NCBI GenBank assembly: GCA_030248215.1
Contig: JASANG010000464.1
Span: forward strand, 124,001-188,000
Direction: 5' to 3'
From: Enoplolaimus lenunculus
Lineage: Eukaryota > Nematoda > Enoplea > Enoplida > Thoracostomopsidae
DNA length: 64,000 nt
Both the position numbers and the translations under genes were made by a program. A model generated the notes under the pieces. The model did not search any database, was not told the origin of the DNA, and saw nothing but the letters and a program-made list of their open reading frames with translations. Shown piece after piece: positions 1-12,463 of the stretch. Within the stretch, counting starts at the first letter, position 1. The number at the start of each line of letters is the position of its first letter.

Positions 1-999
1 GAAATCTGTACATATGCCTAAGTTTATAACATAATTAAAAGTGATCAGTCTATAAATGTCACTCTCCAATAATTATAATAATTGTTTGCCAAGTAAATTT
101 CACTCCAGTATAGTAATAACCATTTGCCAACTAAATTCCACTCTAAAAACATAATCGCTTGTTAAGTTTCAATATGGGCAGTTGTTCCGAAACAGTCCTT
201 TATATTATGCAGAAGTATTTTGATTAACCAATTCGGCCAGAAAAATCATTATAATAGTCCGTCATATACATTGCAACAAAAAATGTACCACTGCTCAGAA
301 ACATTCCATTTAGTATGCCAGAAGATTGCAGTTGATATAAATCTTAGATATTAACTTTGAAGCTAAAATACTAATTGTTTCAGAACCAAAAATGCGAAAT
401 TCCAATGCCTGGTTATTAAGTAATTGGAGCCGTAAAACAATGACCTAATTTCCATAAAATACCAAAGATTAATGAACTTTGCAAACATAACACTGAACCA
501 TTGATATCAAAATAGGCATGTATTAATCAGTAAATGGAATCTGAATGATTTTGAAATGGAACAAATACAGGACATCGTGGCATTAAGCACATTGGTGACA
601 TGCTTAATACATCCAACTTAGGTGTTGCTCAATTGTTTCAGTTTTCTACCCTATTATATCTAGTTTCCTAAATTACTGTCACTGGCATTTGTTTGTGTGA
701 CAAAAATAGAAATACGAAAATAGCTGATCTGTAATTGAAAATTAATGCGAATCAGATAAGTATTTTATCCCTGTTTGGAGACAGTTTAAGTGAATAAAAA
801 CTGTTAACAGAAGAACTAAAAGTGACATGCTTAAAACGTCAAGGCAAATCCATTTGTGCGCTAACTGCTCGATGTATGTAGTTTTTAAGGTGTTCGAGAA
901 TATTGCGAAAAATATAATGACGGCTACCTTCGCGTGTGTAACGATCAAGGCCCTGCGCCAAGCTGGTCAGGAAGCTTGTTAAATAAAGTGGCAGAAAAT

Positions 1000-1198
1000 A
1001 TGGAAGAAAAGGTTTGTCTTATGTATCTGTTTTATTATTAGTTTCGTTTCACTGTTGTTCATAACGTTAGAAAGTTTAGTACGTCGAGATATTTTTTATT
1101 TCCAGATTCCACTTCAATCTATTTCTGACCGGCTGAAATGGCGAAACGACAACTTAGCTGCATTGGCTAAACTGAAACGTGATCGAGAATCGTGCTAA
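1000..1198 (+). CDS. possible 3' end of an unrecognised gene (two exons)
   Basis: An exon ending at 1011 (AAG|gtttgt donor) joins through a 94-nt intron to an exon 1106-1198 after a good acceptor (atttccag). The joined frame from the ATG at 1000 gives 34 residues ending in TAA at 1196-1198. It is lysine/arginine rich, with an amphipathic stretch (SISDRLKWRNDNLAALAKL) that could be helical. The frame stays open upstream to about 890, so this may be the last two exons of a longer protein. A canonical AATAAA lies at 1254-1259, about 56 nt after the stop, which supports a real 3' end. No family is recognised. Confidence 0.4.
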
Positions 1199-1253
1199 TA
1201 CTTTTTCAAGCAAAACAATTGAAACACCGAAAAAGGGCCCGCCATTGAAGACA

Positions 1254-1259
1254 AATAAA
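1254..1259 (+). terminator. AATAAA polyadenylation signal
   Basis: Canonical hexamer 56 nt downstream of the TAA that closes the candidate + strand gene at 1000-1198. Confidence 0.4.
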
Positions 1260-2365
1260 TTTTAAGAAGCTGAATACAGAAAATGTTTCTGGCTTATCGC
1301 TCGATTCGCACATGAAAATATCTTTAATGTTTATGATGCTGAAATTACAAAAGAAACCGAAACATTTTTGATCTATTATCTCAATTCACTTTCTCGCCTC
1401 ATAAAGATTTGAACGACTTTTAAAAATCTTAATATTTCGTCTCGGTGCTAACTCGAGAGGGTAGGAAGGGCAAGTCTCGAATTCCACAAAACCGCAACCG
1501 AAGTGTTTTTCGTAGGAGGTCCGGGTAATTCTAAGCACCGCTATGTTATATGGGATATAGTAGGTACATAGTTGCCGTAAACCTGTATTGATACGCAACC
1601 AACTTCTAAAGCGAAACAATGCAATTATAAGTTTTGCAAGATACGGTCAAGTTGTAGCTCTGCGAACGAATCCGAGTGTTATAATTAGTTGCTGTGACTA
1701 GTGAGTGATAGCTCTCTGCCGTGATAAAAGTTTTAGCCGATGTTACGATAAAGGACTTATCATTCAGGAGGCGCATCTCTCTGGACCCCCAGTTTCAAGG
1801 GACGGCCAAACAGAATAGCGTCTACCGTTCCGTAATTCTTCGCAGTAAACTGTTCTCATACTAAAACGGGAAAAATGCAGGCTGAAAGTATTTCGTTAGA
1901 AATTACTAGTGTTTGCCTCTATTATGTATACTGAATCTAGAATAAGTCAAGGTATATCTTCTATAAAAAGCATGAAGTTGGATTTAATCTTTGTTTTGAA
2001 AAAATTGTTCAATTCTGATTCCAAATTAAACGTGAAATTGAAATTTTATTGTTAAATGTTAATTTTGGCGCTAGAAATAGCACTGTTACAATAGCCTGTT
2101 GTTTCTCGAACATGTCCTCAGAATAGCATGCAAAAAAACGTACTACCTAAATGGTGCGAACATAATTGCTTGGTGCAAGAAATAGCTGTAATTTTATAGC
2201 TACTTTCGAATAATAACATGAATATTTTTTGACGTTGGCGAGTGCACTATTACCTGGAAGGTGCATACTTGTGTTTCCCGACTTGGTAGTATTGTGAGTC
2301 GAGGCCTCATCTTAATTAACTATAAGGGCGGAAACCAGTATGTTTTGCATTAAACTATTTCCAAG
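1260..2365. other. no supported gene
   Basis: Intergenic or intronic sequence. Short open frames on both strands show no recognisable domain. It may include upstream introns or exons of the candidate at 2366. Confidence 0.4.
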
Positions 2366-2583
2366 AAAGTAACTTTACCGGAACATCCTGATTTGGGGTT
2401 GCTGGTTGAGTTGTCGGCACAGTTAGCGGTACATTGTGCTTTGGCAGCGTTTGAAAACATTTCAATTTTATTTGAAGCGGGAAACCTTAAAGTTGTTTTT
2501 GGAAAAGAGGATAAAAATTGTTTAAATAATTATTTTCTCAGCGCAACGTGACTTTGAAGGAACATGTCCTGCCTTCTGGTTGA
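2366..2583 (+). CDS. candidate coding exon(s), unrecognised protein
   Basis: The frame from 2366 (after atttccaag) reads 42 residues with protein-like composition, including LPEHPDLGLLVELSAQL and AVHCALAAFENISILFE, before a possible gt donor at 2492. A strong acceptor (attttctcag) ends at 2541. If spliced in phase 0, 13 more residues follow to TGA at 2581-2583; without splicing the frame stops at 2551. The leucine/alanine pattern suggests a helical protein. An alternative frame after the acceptor stays open to 2819, so the true splicing is undecided. The start is missing and no family is recognised. Confidence 0.35.
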
Positions 2584-5500
2584 GTTTAGCGACGAAGAAC
2601 AGCATCAAGAAGTCACTAGCAAAGAGAAGTGATAGCACCACTCAGCCGAAGAACGAACAGTACTCAGAACATGTAGCTTGTATTTATGATCTGTGTACCA
2701 TAACGGGGAAAAACTTAAAAAATATTACATGTATTGACTGCAGTCGACTTAAAGCGATTTTATTTGACCGCATACCTTTTAAGCTCAAATTGTTCATTTG
2801 CTTCCATGGTTACGGTTAGTAGCAAAAGTAACAGGTTATATGTTGTAGTTGAATTAAATAGAAACCTTGAACTTTGGGTAATATATACCGTTGAATATTT
2901 ATCGAATCGGATGAATCCTTAGTATTATTGGAATTTGTCTTAATAGGACAAATTTCATATTCTTTTCTGCGCACTGAAATGAAAAACTAGTCGCGCATTT
3001 TTAACGACCATTTGCGTGAAATGTCATCAATAGTGATATGTGGACCAGACCGCAAAATACGGCTTGGTCCGTGATCCAACCGTAGACCGAGGCATAACGC
3101 TGGCCCGGACCGCTTGCAGTTTCAAGCGGACAGGTCCGGTGTCGCAAAAATGACCCCTCCCCCCAAGAAAAATAACCTCCGGGCATATTTTCAAGGGGGT
3201 TCAATATTCACAGTATTGTCGTGTAAAAAATGAACCCCATTAAAAATAGACCTCCGGTCGTTTTTACACAGCTAATATAAGAATGAAATATTGGCCCCCT
3301 TAAAAAATGGTTCCCGTTTCAATCTAGCCAAACGTTGCAGAAGGAGTGGCTAGGAGCTGCTTAAATAAACGTGCTAAATATAATGCACTTCCCCTTCCTG
3401 CATACCCTCATTGAAATGTCATTCAATACATTTGCAGATGCATAATGTGATATGAAATTGAGCGAAACTAACAGTTGTCATAGTTGCTTTTGCTTGTTAG
3501 ATTTATGTCTTTGAGCTTATTACCATGTAATTTAGTAACAAAAAACGTTCGTTAAAGTATGATTGGGTTAAAATTAGTATAGACATCGGTATCGGCATAT
3601 GTTGGTTTGGTATCGGCAAAATTTGAAGATAAGAATCGGTATCGGCGTTGAAAAAACTTTGGAGTCGACACATCACTATTTTCTAGTTGAATTTTGGTCA
3701 TTGTGCACTAACACAGCCCTCATATCTCCAAAAAATGGCCATATTTCACACGTTCCCTGGTCAGAAATAAAAAATTATCTCGAAACCATTTTTATCGACC
3801 TTGGCACTAGCTCGAGGGATTGGACTGGGCCAACCTCCAATGCTCACCGAAAAATTCTTGATTTGCAATTGCAAACAGACCTGAAGTTGGGTTTTGAGAG
3901 GGCATGGTATCCTAGGCACGCCCCTGTTTTACCGTAAAAACATGTAGAACAACCAGCGGGATTCAACGGTGTTAGTTCATTTCGTGTCGATACTGTTCTC
4001 GCATTATATTATTTTGACTCTGGCGGAGTCGAATTTGACTCGGTTTGTGTGTTCCGGAAAAGCCTATTTCGGAGAGAGTATTAAAATTTGACCCACCATT
4101 TTTTGCAGTGTGGCAGTCAAACCTGAGTACTTGGCACTGTTCGATTCAGCTTTTTAAACAATTTTTTTGCAAATAAATTCATTGAAACAAAAATTAGACC
4201 ACTTAATAAAGCCACAACAAATGAAATTTTTAAAAATACAATTTTCGGTACGAAAGTCTTGGAGAACTAAAACGAGATGTTAACGTATTTTTTAAGCAGC
4301 TTGCGTTTTTCCACAGCTTTGAGGGAAATTTACTTACCAACTAGAGATACAGTATACGGATATCAAAATAAATTTGTGCTTGGCTATATATCTTGATTTT
4401 TTCTTACCTGGTTGGGGTAAACGCTTACTTCAATCTATCAAAATACAGAAAAGGTTCATTTACGTTTTCGGTACGTGCAAGTTAACTTTAATCTTGACGG
4501 TTGAGTTTTGCTTAATCGTTTTTGCGGACCGTTGAATATATTATTTATTCTTGCTTTCAATATTAGTAGATTATCAAGAGTGTTATATTTTGAAGAATTC
4601 GCGACGGAGGTACGGGATATAATGATGCATAGGAATTTAATGAAGTGTCTACGTTGATAGCTTCATAGACGGTCGAGTTAAACGGTACTATGTTTAGGGG
4701 ACAGAGTCTCTGATTCAAAAGTTAATACCTTTTAAGTTTTTTGTTGTATTAAAAATGATAGTTAAACCGTCACATATGCACAGCAAATAAACCTGATGCC
4801 GTGGCTTGCGTTTTGCAAATATAAAGTGTATAGATGGTATACCTTCAAATCCGCTCTGCTTGTACTGAACTTTGTGAGCTATAACTTTCGAACCGTTTTA
4901 AAACTGATACCGGTAAAGTTAGGCTCAACTTGTCGAGAGCTGTAAAATTGACCCGCTTCTGCTAACTTCCTAGGGGTTCAGATTCGAATTTTTTACCGCG
5001 TCTCTATTGCCGCTTTAAAGGGCTGCTTGTTAATGCTGGTGTTACACAGTTTTCACAATCTCTATTTTTGACTTTCTTGTGAACAGTGAGAAGATCATGT
5101 TCATATATCAAACACACATACTTGAATGTATACAGACAGGCATGTGTAGTACATGCATGCTGCTTACGGAAAACATGACGTTTATAATTACACACAAAAT
5201 AAATCAAAGCAACGTTCCGCAACCTTTGAATGTTTCGCACAGGTGCGCACACGAAAAATTGACCGACCGGCACTGACTAATTGTTTTCTTTGACTCTAAG
5301 ATATTTTCTGCCAGAACTTTCATCACATTTTAGCTGTGATAGTAAATTGTTTTAGAATTTTAAAAAATGTGCAGTTTGAAAGCGTGTACCTGTTTCAACA
5401 GTACCACCAATTGCAGTATTATATACAAGTTGATAGCGGTAAAACTTTGTGCAATTGAAACTGAAAATTTTCTGTCAAACTGCAGCAACCCCCGCAGAAA

Positions 5501-5645
5501 TTCTTCTGTAACTCCAGGAACAAAACACGGAGTTTCATCTTGTGAAATAGACTGTCCCGACTTCTTTTAAACGTTAGACTACGACTCCAGCAAGTAATTG
5601 TTCATGCTTCTTCGTAATTTTTTTACCTCCGGCTACATCACACTA
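2584..5645. other. no supported gene; repeat fragments
   Basis: Low-complexity AT-rich sequence. The interval 4010-4115 matches one half of the TIR element at 5646-5865 (shared gagtcgaatttgac and cctatttcggagagagt). A patch of alternating tatcggtatcggc around 3585-3650 recurs inverted near 41466-41530. An open frame at 3599-3937 overlaps this repeat and has no recognisable domain. Confidence 0.5.
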
Positions 5646-5865
5646 CACTGTAAAAAATGATGAATCGAATTGACTCGCTCCGAAATAGGCGTTTCCGGAC
5701 TATACAAACTGAGTCGAATTCTACTCCAGATGAGTCAAATTCGACTCACTCAACGACTCGAATGAGTAGAATTTGACACTGACGGAGTCGAATTTGAATC
5801 AGTTTGTGTGGTCAGAAAAAGGCTATTTCGGAGAGAGTCAATTTCACTCAGCATTTCTTGCTGTG
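5646..5865. mobile_element. TIR MITE (cactgtaaaaaatg / catttcttgctgtg ends)
   Basis: The left 45 bp and right 45 bp are imperfect inverted repeats. Both contain an inward motif of a gactc box followed by tccgaaatagg and its complement. The centre holds repeated gactc/gagtc boxes. There is no coding capacity. A half copy lies at about 4010-4115. No target duplication is clear, so the superfamily is unassigned. Confidence 0.7.
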
Positions 5866-6886
5866 TATCTGTGTTCTATTAGCTGGCTCGTAGCCAAAAA
5901 GGACCCAGGGTGCTTAGCCTCCCTAGAGAAAACGCATGGAACAGTTCAGCTTTAGCCCCGCCTGCAAACTTGTTATCTAGACCGCAAGCCGACTGAAAAG
6001 TATTTTGCCGTTTCTAGCAGGTTGAGCTGGCTTAGCGCGTGGTTCTAAATACAATGGATATTTTTCAAAGTAAACACTTTTCACTGTTCAAAAATACAAT
6101 CCTTTGTTTCGTCGGCAGAGGTTAAGTTTTCTGATCATAGAAAGCGCAAATGGAATTGATCCAAGACGTTGTGCGCGAAAAAATCATGAAAAGTGTGCGA
6201 AGCACTGCATTATGTATGAAACAGCTGGTGTGGAACAGTCGGTTAGCCTGTTAGTATATTGCTCACCGTGTCTAAACTAGTGAGTGGTTAAAAATCGAAT
6301 CCGACTTGATACTTCAATTTTTAAAACCATCCTTAATGTTTTAATTATTTTTCTGCGACAATCAAGGTTTGGACGTTATTTAGTGTAAAAAGACGGTTTT
6401 ACCCCATCCACCACCATGACGTCCACATTCTTCAGTTTAAGCAGGTGCAGAAGGAGAGGTTGGGCAATGGATGAGATGAAAAGGGAGGGGCAGGCTTATG
6501 GTTAAATTTATTGGCTGTTGAAATTCATGCTAATTCTCGGTTGATGAAGGGAGGTTCCTTTTGGCAAATGGGTTGGATCCAGGCCCCTGTCTCCCCTTTA
6601 AACCGGCGATGTGGGCTACGGTAAGTAGGAAATACGTACGGGATGAGAACCACGTTTTTAAAACTTATGTTTCACAAGCGTTTTTAGTTTCCGATTCCGG
6701 CTATTTGATTTTTCTTTGCGTTAGTATTTAAAATATATACTCGTTGCCTTTGTCTAGTTATATTTTTTGCACCCGTGCGTTTTTGTTTATATTAGATGCT
6801 TAGGTACGTACTCCGTTTACCTGACCCTTCCAGGGGCTGCTTTGAATAAAATTAGACTACAACAAGGTATCCATCCGTAGTCGCTG

Positions 6887-6970
6887 TGGCGCAGTCGGCT
6901 GCGAGGTTGTCTCGTACATGAACCACGTAGCTCGGGATCGATCTCTACTCGGGGCCAGCGTTTATCAGTC
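6887..6970 (+). repeat. tRNA-like sequence (degenerate, SINE-type head)
   Basis: Contains an A-box-like tggcgcagtcgg and, about 45 nt on, a B-box-like gggatcgatctc, with CGCTG/CAGCG complementary ends. The anticodon and T stems do not pair well, so it is probably a tRNA-derived SINE or pseudo-tRNA and not a working tRNA. Confidence 0.5.
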
Positions 6971-8254
6971 AATTAATTTGAAAGAGGCAAGCTCTTATTT
7001 AATGTTGCTCTGCTAAAATATATAGTGTAAAAATACTATTTCAATTGTATTCAATAAAACGTCTTTTTATTATTTTGTTCATAAAGCAAATAAACAATGG
7101 GGGCAAAATTGAAAAAAATCAGAAGACTGATTTCTCTCCGTTTTATAATTATATAATTTTAATCTCAAAAGTAAAGCAGAAATTTTTCACAGATGGTAGA
7201 CTGAATTACTGAGTTTTTATCGCTTATTGAAATTTTCAGGTCCTACCACTTGCTCAATTTAGCAAAACTACTGGATACCTACAGTAAAAGTCGCTGTAAG
7301 TGGACGCAGGCCGCCCGCTTTCATTTCTGCCCTAGTACATCTGAGGCCTTCACCCAGCCTTCAAGATTTTGCCCATTTAAGTTATTATCGGAGTGCAGAA
7401 ACTTTTCCAAACAGTCTCGTTAACAACGCTATGCTGAACCTGTAGGAGACGACAGCATCGGCACAGATTTATGCTTCAAAAAAAGTCAAACTTTCGCGCG
7501 AAGTGTGGAAACTTTTTGGAAATTTTGTGTTAGAGTAGCTATAAACGGTGTATATTTTAGGTTGAGACAATTTTCGTACTTATGCTCAAAACAATGGTGA
7601 AAGGTACGTCGCACACCCCAAGTTTAATTTCGTCACCACCCTTCAATCCTTTTCTAGATGGGGAATGGTTGAGGTACAGCTTCGGCGCTGATTTTAGAAC
7701 TACCCTGTTTTCGTTATATGAGACGCAGAAAAGATTGAAGATTTTCTCCAACGTTTAATTTGAATTTTTACTATATAATATCGCATATGTCGAAATTTAA
7801 CATTAATTACAGTTTGATATATTGTATAATTTTTGTTGTGTAGTTGCCGAACACATTTTATATTTAATAAAAAATACTAAATTTTGGGTTTTTAGTTGTG
7901 CAGTCGCATGGCCTAAAATGTTGTTTACCTATATGTAAAACTTCTTCCTTAGTAGAGCGAATTTAGGCTAGTTTTTCTGATTTTCATACAAGCTTCTTAT
8001 GGTGTAGAATTATGCAGTTGCATCCTATTTTATAAACTTCGTGTTGCTTAATAATTAGATGGTTAAATCGATTTACACAGTATTTACGTACCCGTTATCT
8101 CTGAACCTTTCAGGGATTGCTTGTTAATTTCAGTTCTGCAACTTTTACATTTTAAATTAGGTACATCATATCTGTTGCACCAAAATATTCAATATTTTTA
8201 GTGTTTGATTGAACACAAATAAAGTAGTATTGTAGCTAAATATAAACGGATGCT
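6971..8254. other. no supported gene; region upstream of ARL6
   Basis: AT-rich sequence with no recognised coding exon. It presumably includes the ARL6 promoter, but no specific element can be named. Confidence 0.4.
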
Positions 8255-8809
8255 ATGGGATTTTTGAGTAAGCTATCAACTTGGCTTGGTGTACGCAAAC
8301 GAGAAGCACATGTCCTTGTAGTGGGGCTGGACAATTCTGGCAAGTCAACATTGTTAAACCAATTAAAACCGCCCGACGCTAAATCGTCGGAAATTGTTCC
8401 CACGGTTGGATTTTCCGTCGAAAAGTTTGCGACAAAAAGTCTTGGACTAACAGCGTTCGATATGTCAGGTCAAGGAAGATACCGCAATTTATGGGAGCAT
8501 TACTATGCTCAAACTGGTGGCATTATATTTGTTGTAGATTCCACCGATCGTTTGAGGATTGTAGTTGCCAAAAATGAACTTGATGGATTATTGCAACATC
8601 CAGATATTATGTCACGCAGAGTACCTTTATTACTGTTTGCAAACAAAATGGATGATAAAACCGCTATGTCCGCTGTTGAAGTATCTAGAGCATTAGGTTG
8701 CGATGAACTTCGCTCGCATCCGTGGAATATTAATGCATGTTGCGCATTAACGGGTGAAGGGTTGGAAGCTGGAATTGACTGGTTGACACAGCAAATGAAA
8801 CTTGAATGA
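8255..8809 (+). CDS. ARL6: ARL6 / BBS3 small GTPase (single exon)
   Basis: Encodes a 184-residue ARF-like GTPase, close in length and sequence to human ARL6 (186 residues). In the family, GTP-bound ARL6 recruits the BBSome coat to membranes at the ciliary base. All nucleotide-binding motifs are present: P-loop GLDNSGKST (24-32), switch I PTVGF with Thr50, switch II DMSGQGRYRN (69-78), the ARL6-typical LWEHYY (79-84), NKMD (130-133) and a CCAL variant of the last guanine loop (162-165). The N-terminus MGFLSKLSTWLG can form the membrane-binding amphipathic helix. The ATG is supported by an in-frame TAA 12 nt upstream (8243-8245). The gene is uninterrupted, while the other two confident genes here have many introns. 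It is either naturally intronless or a conserved retrocopy. The frame is intact. Confidence 0.97.
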   Translation: MGFLSKLSTWLGVRKREAHVLVVGLDNSGKSTLLNQLKPPDAKSSEIVPTVGFSVEKFATKSLGLTAFDMSGQGRYRNLWEHYYAQTGGIIFVVDSTDRLRIVVAKNELDGLLQHPDIMSRRVPLLLFANKMDDKTAMSAVEVSRALGCDELRSHPWNINACCALTGEGLEAGIDWLTQQMKLE

Positions 8810-9121
8810 TTGGCAAGACCGGAAAACATAACATCATAATGCAGATGTCGACATAAAGTATGATGCAGGACAAGTATCATTGATCTTTCTTGAATCAGCC
8901 TTGTTTTATGCATTTTTTGTCATCTTGGAGTGCAATATATATAGTTCTGTTGTGAAAATCACGTTTATAACTGCTAACACAGGTTCATAAGAAAACGCAG
9001 CAAATTTTTTAATCAAACTTTTGCTAAAAGTTTTCTCAACTTGTGAGCTGAAACAAACGTAGCATGTGCATTTTCCATCGAACTGATGTCCCATCTTACG
9101 CTAAGGGCAGTCATGCTGTCT

Positions 9122-9302
9122 CGGGACAACGGCAAGCAGGAGTGCAGCGGACAGCGGGACAACCAGGACAGCCGGGACAACGGGACAGCGGGGACAACGG
9201 GACTGTCAGGACAGCGGGACAACGGGACAGCTTGGGACAACGAGACAGCCGTGACAGTGGGACAGCCGGGACAGTGAGACAGCGAAGACAGCGAAATAGC
9301 GG
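9122..9302. repeat. degenerate minisatellite, gggaca(a/g)c units
   Basis: About 180 bp of imperfect tandem 8-10-mers of the type cgggacaac / cgggacagc. Long open frames on both strands here are artefacts of the repeat. The same unit occurs inverted at 13736-14063. Confidence 0.85.
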
Positions 9303-9537
9303 GGCTAAACTTAAACCTAAGCCGTAAGCATAAACCTACACTAAAATGTAAGTATACGCGTAGGACAAGCTTAAGCCTACGCTCTAAGTCTAAACCAAAG
9401 CTTTGAAGCCTGAACCTAAGCCAAAGCCAAAACCTTGGCCTAAGCGTAAGCCTACGTCTAAGCACTAGCCTATGCCTAAATCCATAGCGTAAGCCATAGC
9501 CTAAGCCCCAGCCTAAGCCTACGCCCAAGCTTTACGC
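9303..9537. repeat. degenerate GCCTAA (telomere-like) hexamer array
   Basis: About 235 bp rich in aagcctaag, cctaagcc, taagcctac and similar words: a decayed array of the GCCTAA hexamer, complement of TTAGGC. It directly abuts the gggaca minisatellite. It is much more divergent than the clean runs at 49.95 and 63.2 kb. Confidence 0.65.
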
Positions 9538-9705
9538 CAAAGTCGCGCAATGTTAGGACAGAACAATGTGTTCAAGTGCTGTGTTAGAGCTAAATCAAAA
9601 AATACAAATTCAGAAACACAAAAGGCTTCATGTTGTACTTGGTTTAATCGTCAGCTGTATTCATAAATATCGAACTAGCGCTTTTCAAAAGGGTCAAGTG
9701 AATAA

Positions 9706-10205
9706 TGCGTGGTTCACGTTGTAACCAGGGTAGTTTGGGACATGTTTTGTCCCTATTAGGCTATTGGGTAAAACATTTTGACTGATTATAGGCACCATAT
9801 CATATTCAAAATTTGTATTTGTCTGCTATTATCGTGTGTAGACCATCGCTTGTTCTTCAATATCATATAACATTCGGGGTATTGCGTGCGAATATCATGA
9901 TGTTTTCAAATGTCTGCATACTTTAGGTAACATGCGAAAATTATCCTGTTGAATGTCATATGATACTGGAATTCGAATTTATGAATTATGAAGCTGTGGT
10001 TCTAAGCAATTTTATGTCGGAAACGAACTTTCCAGCGTATTTTTTGAGCCGTCAAACTTTCCATCATTTAGAAGCACATGAAGATTACACTGTATCGCTG
10101 AATATATATCATATGATATATAAGGGCCTGAATTTTAACGTTGACGTCGAATCAACATGGGACAAACCGTGACCCGCCTGCCCCGTTTACAACGTGAATC
10201 CCGCA
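9706..10205. mobile_element. PIF/Harbinger-like MITE, copy 1
   Basis: About 48-bp inverted termini (left tgcgtggttcacgttgtaac, right its complement ending aatcccgca), both followed inward by a gggacaaa/tttgtccc box. Flanked by a 3-bp TAA duplication (9703-9705 and 10206-10208), the TWA target typical of PIF/Harbinger. The interior has many catatgata-type palindromic words. Non-coding. Related to 11803-12463. Confidence 0.8.
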
Positions 10206-11802
10206 TAACCTGAGCCAAAGCGTAAGCCTATGTTTTACCCAAAGTCCTAAGAATAGCCTCCTACACCTAAACGCACATTCCTAACCCCTCTATTGTGTAT
10301 TATACAAATATGTATATACATATATAAATACATATATAAAAAATTTTCAAACAAAGATTTGACATAACCATATAACAAGCAGCTCCTAAAAGTGGCAATA
10401 AAGACTGGGTAAATACTGGGAATGTTTTCAGTTATTACACTATAACTCAGGAATCATTTTGTCCAGCCGCGAAAAATTTAACACAAAAATCGGCTCTTCT
10501 TCGTAAAGTGCGTCGAAGCAAGGATCTTTAAATTTTTAAAAATTCCACTGTTTTGGACAAACGTGACAAGCCTATCGCCAGGCCTGCAGCCAGCTCTCCT
10601 TGCTAGGGGTGCAAAACATTTCTCTGAGTTTAATACAAGATGTTACGATTACGTACAAGCAAGTTTGAAAACGTTTTAGGGGGTGGGCCAATACAGAGCC
10701 CCACTGCACCTCCTCCGGCTACGAGGACGTCCACCGCTTTCCCTGTCGGTCAAAAGGCAGGCCCATATGATTAACATGGGCTGTTGAGATAATTTATATA
10801 TATTGGCATTTAAGCAAATGTCATATTGGCAATCACTGTTTGGGCAATTGTCGGGTATGGGCCATTGTTTCCAGGTCAGTCTGTCGCAACCCGATTCAAA
10901 ATTTCATTTTTGAACAATTAAATCGTCATGTTACGGTTCGCACAAATCATTAAGCAATGGCTAGTTATCCAAAATCAAGATTATAGGCATAAAGTCGACT
11001 AGAACACACCGAATTCCCGTGTGTAAATGTAAATTACAAATCGTAGTTTGTACATTATTGCGTAAATTCCTCGTACATATTAATATGCAAATTACCCTCA
11101 AGTGAAGGCAGTTTGAAGGTGGAAGAATCAGAAATAGGATTTTGTAAAAACAGGGGTCCGAATTGAATTTTTCAGGAAATACACTTTTAGTTTTGGTAAG
11201 AAAAATTTGATTTTTCGGGAACTTAACTTCTGACATTATATTATAAAAAGGTCTAGCTAATTGTAAAAAATAAAACACCTTTTAAACAGTCGGCAATTCA
11301 AAGCACGAAAAAATATTCAAAAGTTTTGTTAAAAAAATTTATTTTTATTTTCGGTAACAATCAAAAATTGGCCGGGTTGGGTCTCACTCTTGATCTCGGT
11401 TGGTTGGGTCTCAGTCTCGGTCTCGATCTCGGACTTTGACTAAGACCGCCAATCCTTGGTCTCGGGACAGCAATATACCAGGAGTGCAAAGATATACACT
11501 CTTGCTCACATACGCACAGCCAAATATATATAATGAATAATATATAATATATAAAAATACATTACTTATAGAATCTTATAGTATGTGGTGTACTCAGGGT
11601 TGGCACTTGAAAAAAGGCAACGGAAAAACGTTTTTTCCTTTTTTCGTTTTTTCCGAGGGGATGACAAAAACGGAAACAGAAAAGTTTTTATTAAAAATAT
11701 CAGTAATACTCACAAAACAGCGCCAAAGCATCGCAGAAACCGTGAGAAGTTGGTTTTCACTTGCTCTGTCATCGCGAAAGCTGATTTACTGGTGAGAAAT
11801 TA
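10206..11802. other. no supported gene
   Basis: AT-rich intergenic sequence with a (ta)-rich palindromic stretch at about 10306-10345. A degenerate tctcggt/gggtctc repeat lies at 11375-11465, and related words recur at 33.1, 33.5 and 36.3 kb. A fragment at about 11597-11700 is rich in cggaaaaacg-type words. Confidence 0.5.
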
Positions 11803-12463
11803 TGCGGGGTTCAGGTTATAACTGTGGCAGCGGGGAACGCGTTTTGTCCCTATACAATAGCTTGTGACATTCTGTAAGCTAGTGGATCCGCTACAAAATT
11901 CAACACATTTGAATTGTCTGCTGCTAACTTGCCGTGGCATATACTGTTTGTACTGCAGCATCATATGATATTCCAAATCTTGTATGTCAGTATCATATAT
12001 GTTTGAAAACGTCTGCAAAGTTGTGGTAAACTAGCTTGCTTGCCCTGTAGCAAGTCATATGATACTAAAGTTTGAAATTTGAATTATTTGCACTTATAAA
12101 TATATTTTGAGAAAATTTTTGCCACAAACACAAACGTAGAAGTTAATTCAGTGTTCGAAATTATTTTATGCAACAGGAATCTAACTTTTTACGTTGTCCT
12201 GCGTAGTATTATATATTTAATGGAATTTTGGAATATCATGTGATATATATTCGCATAAATGTCCCGTGGTATCATATGACACATGTCTATTTGTACTTAT
12301 ACAATGATCGCTCGACATCTCAGTGATTTGTAAGCCAATATCATGTGATGTTCACATTTTGACGTGTTACCCGCTATTTATGTAATAAAAATTTATGTTG
12401 ACGTCGAATCACCATGGGACAAAACGTGTTCCGGGCTGCCCCAGTTATAACGTGAACCCCGCG
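11803..12463. mobile_element. PIF/Harbinger-like MITE, copy 2
   Basis: Same termini as 9706-10205 (left tgcggggttcaggttataac, right gttataacgtgaaccccgcg), flanked by TTA at 11800-11802 and 12464-12466. It is about 160 bp longer inside, with numerous atcatatgata palindromes. Confidence 0.8.

Noticed and set aside
3599-3937. 112-residue + strand open frame
   Set aside because: It overlaps a tatcggtatcggc repeat, has no domain, and shows no splice or polyadenylation context.
9013-9528. 171-residue open frame on the - strand
   Set aside because: It runs through the gggaca minisatellite and the GCCTAA array. The composition is repeat-driven and both strands are open there.
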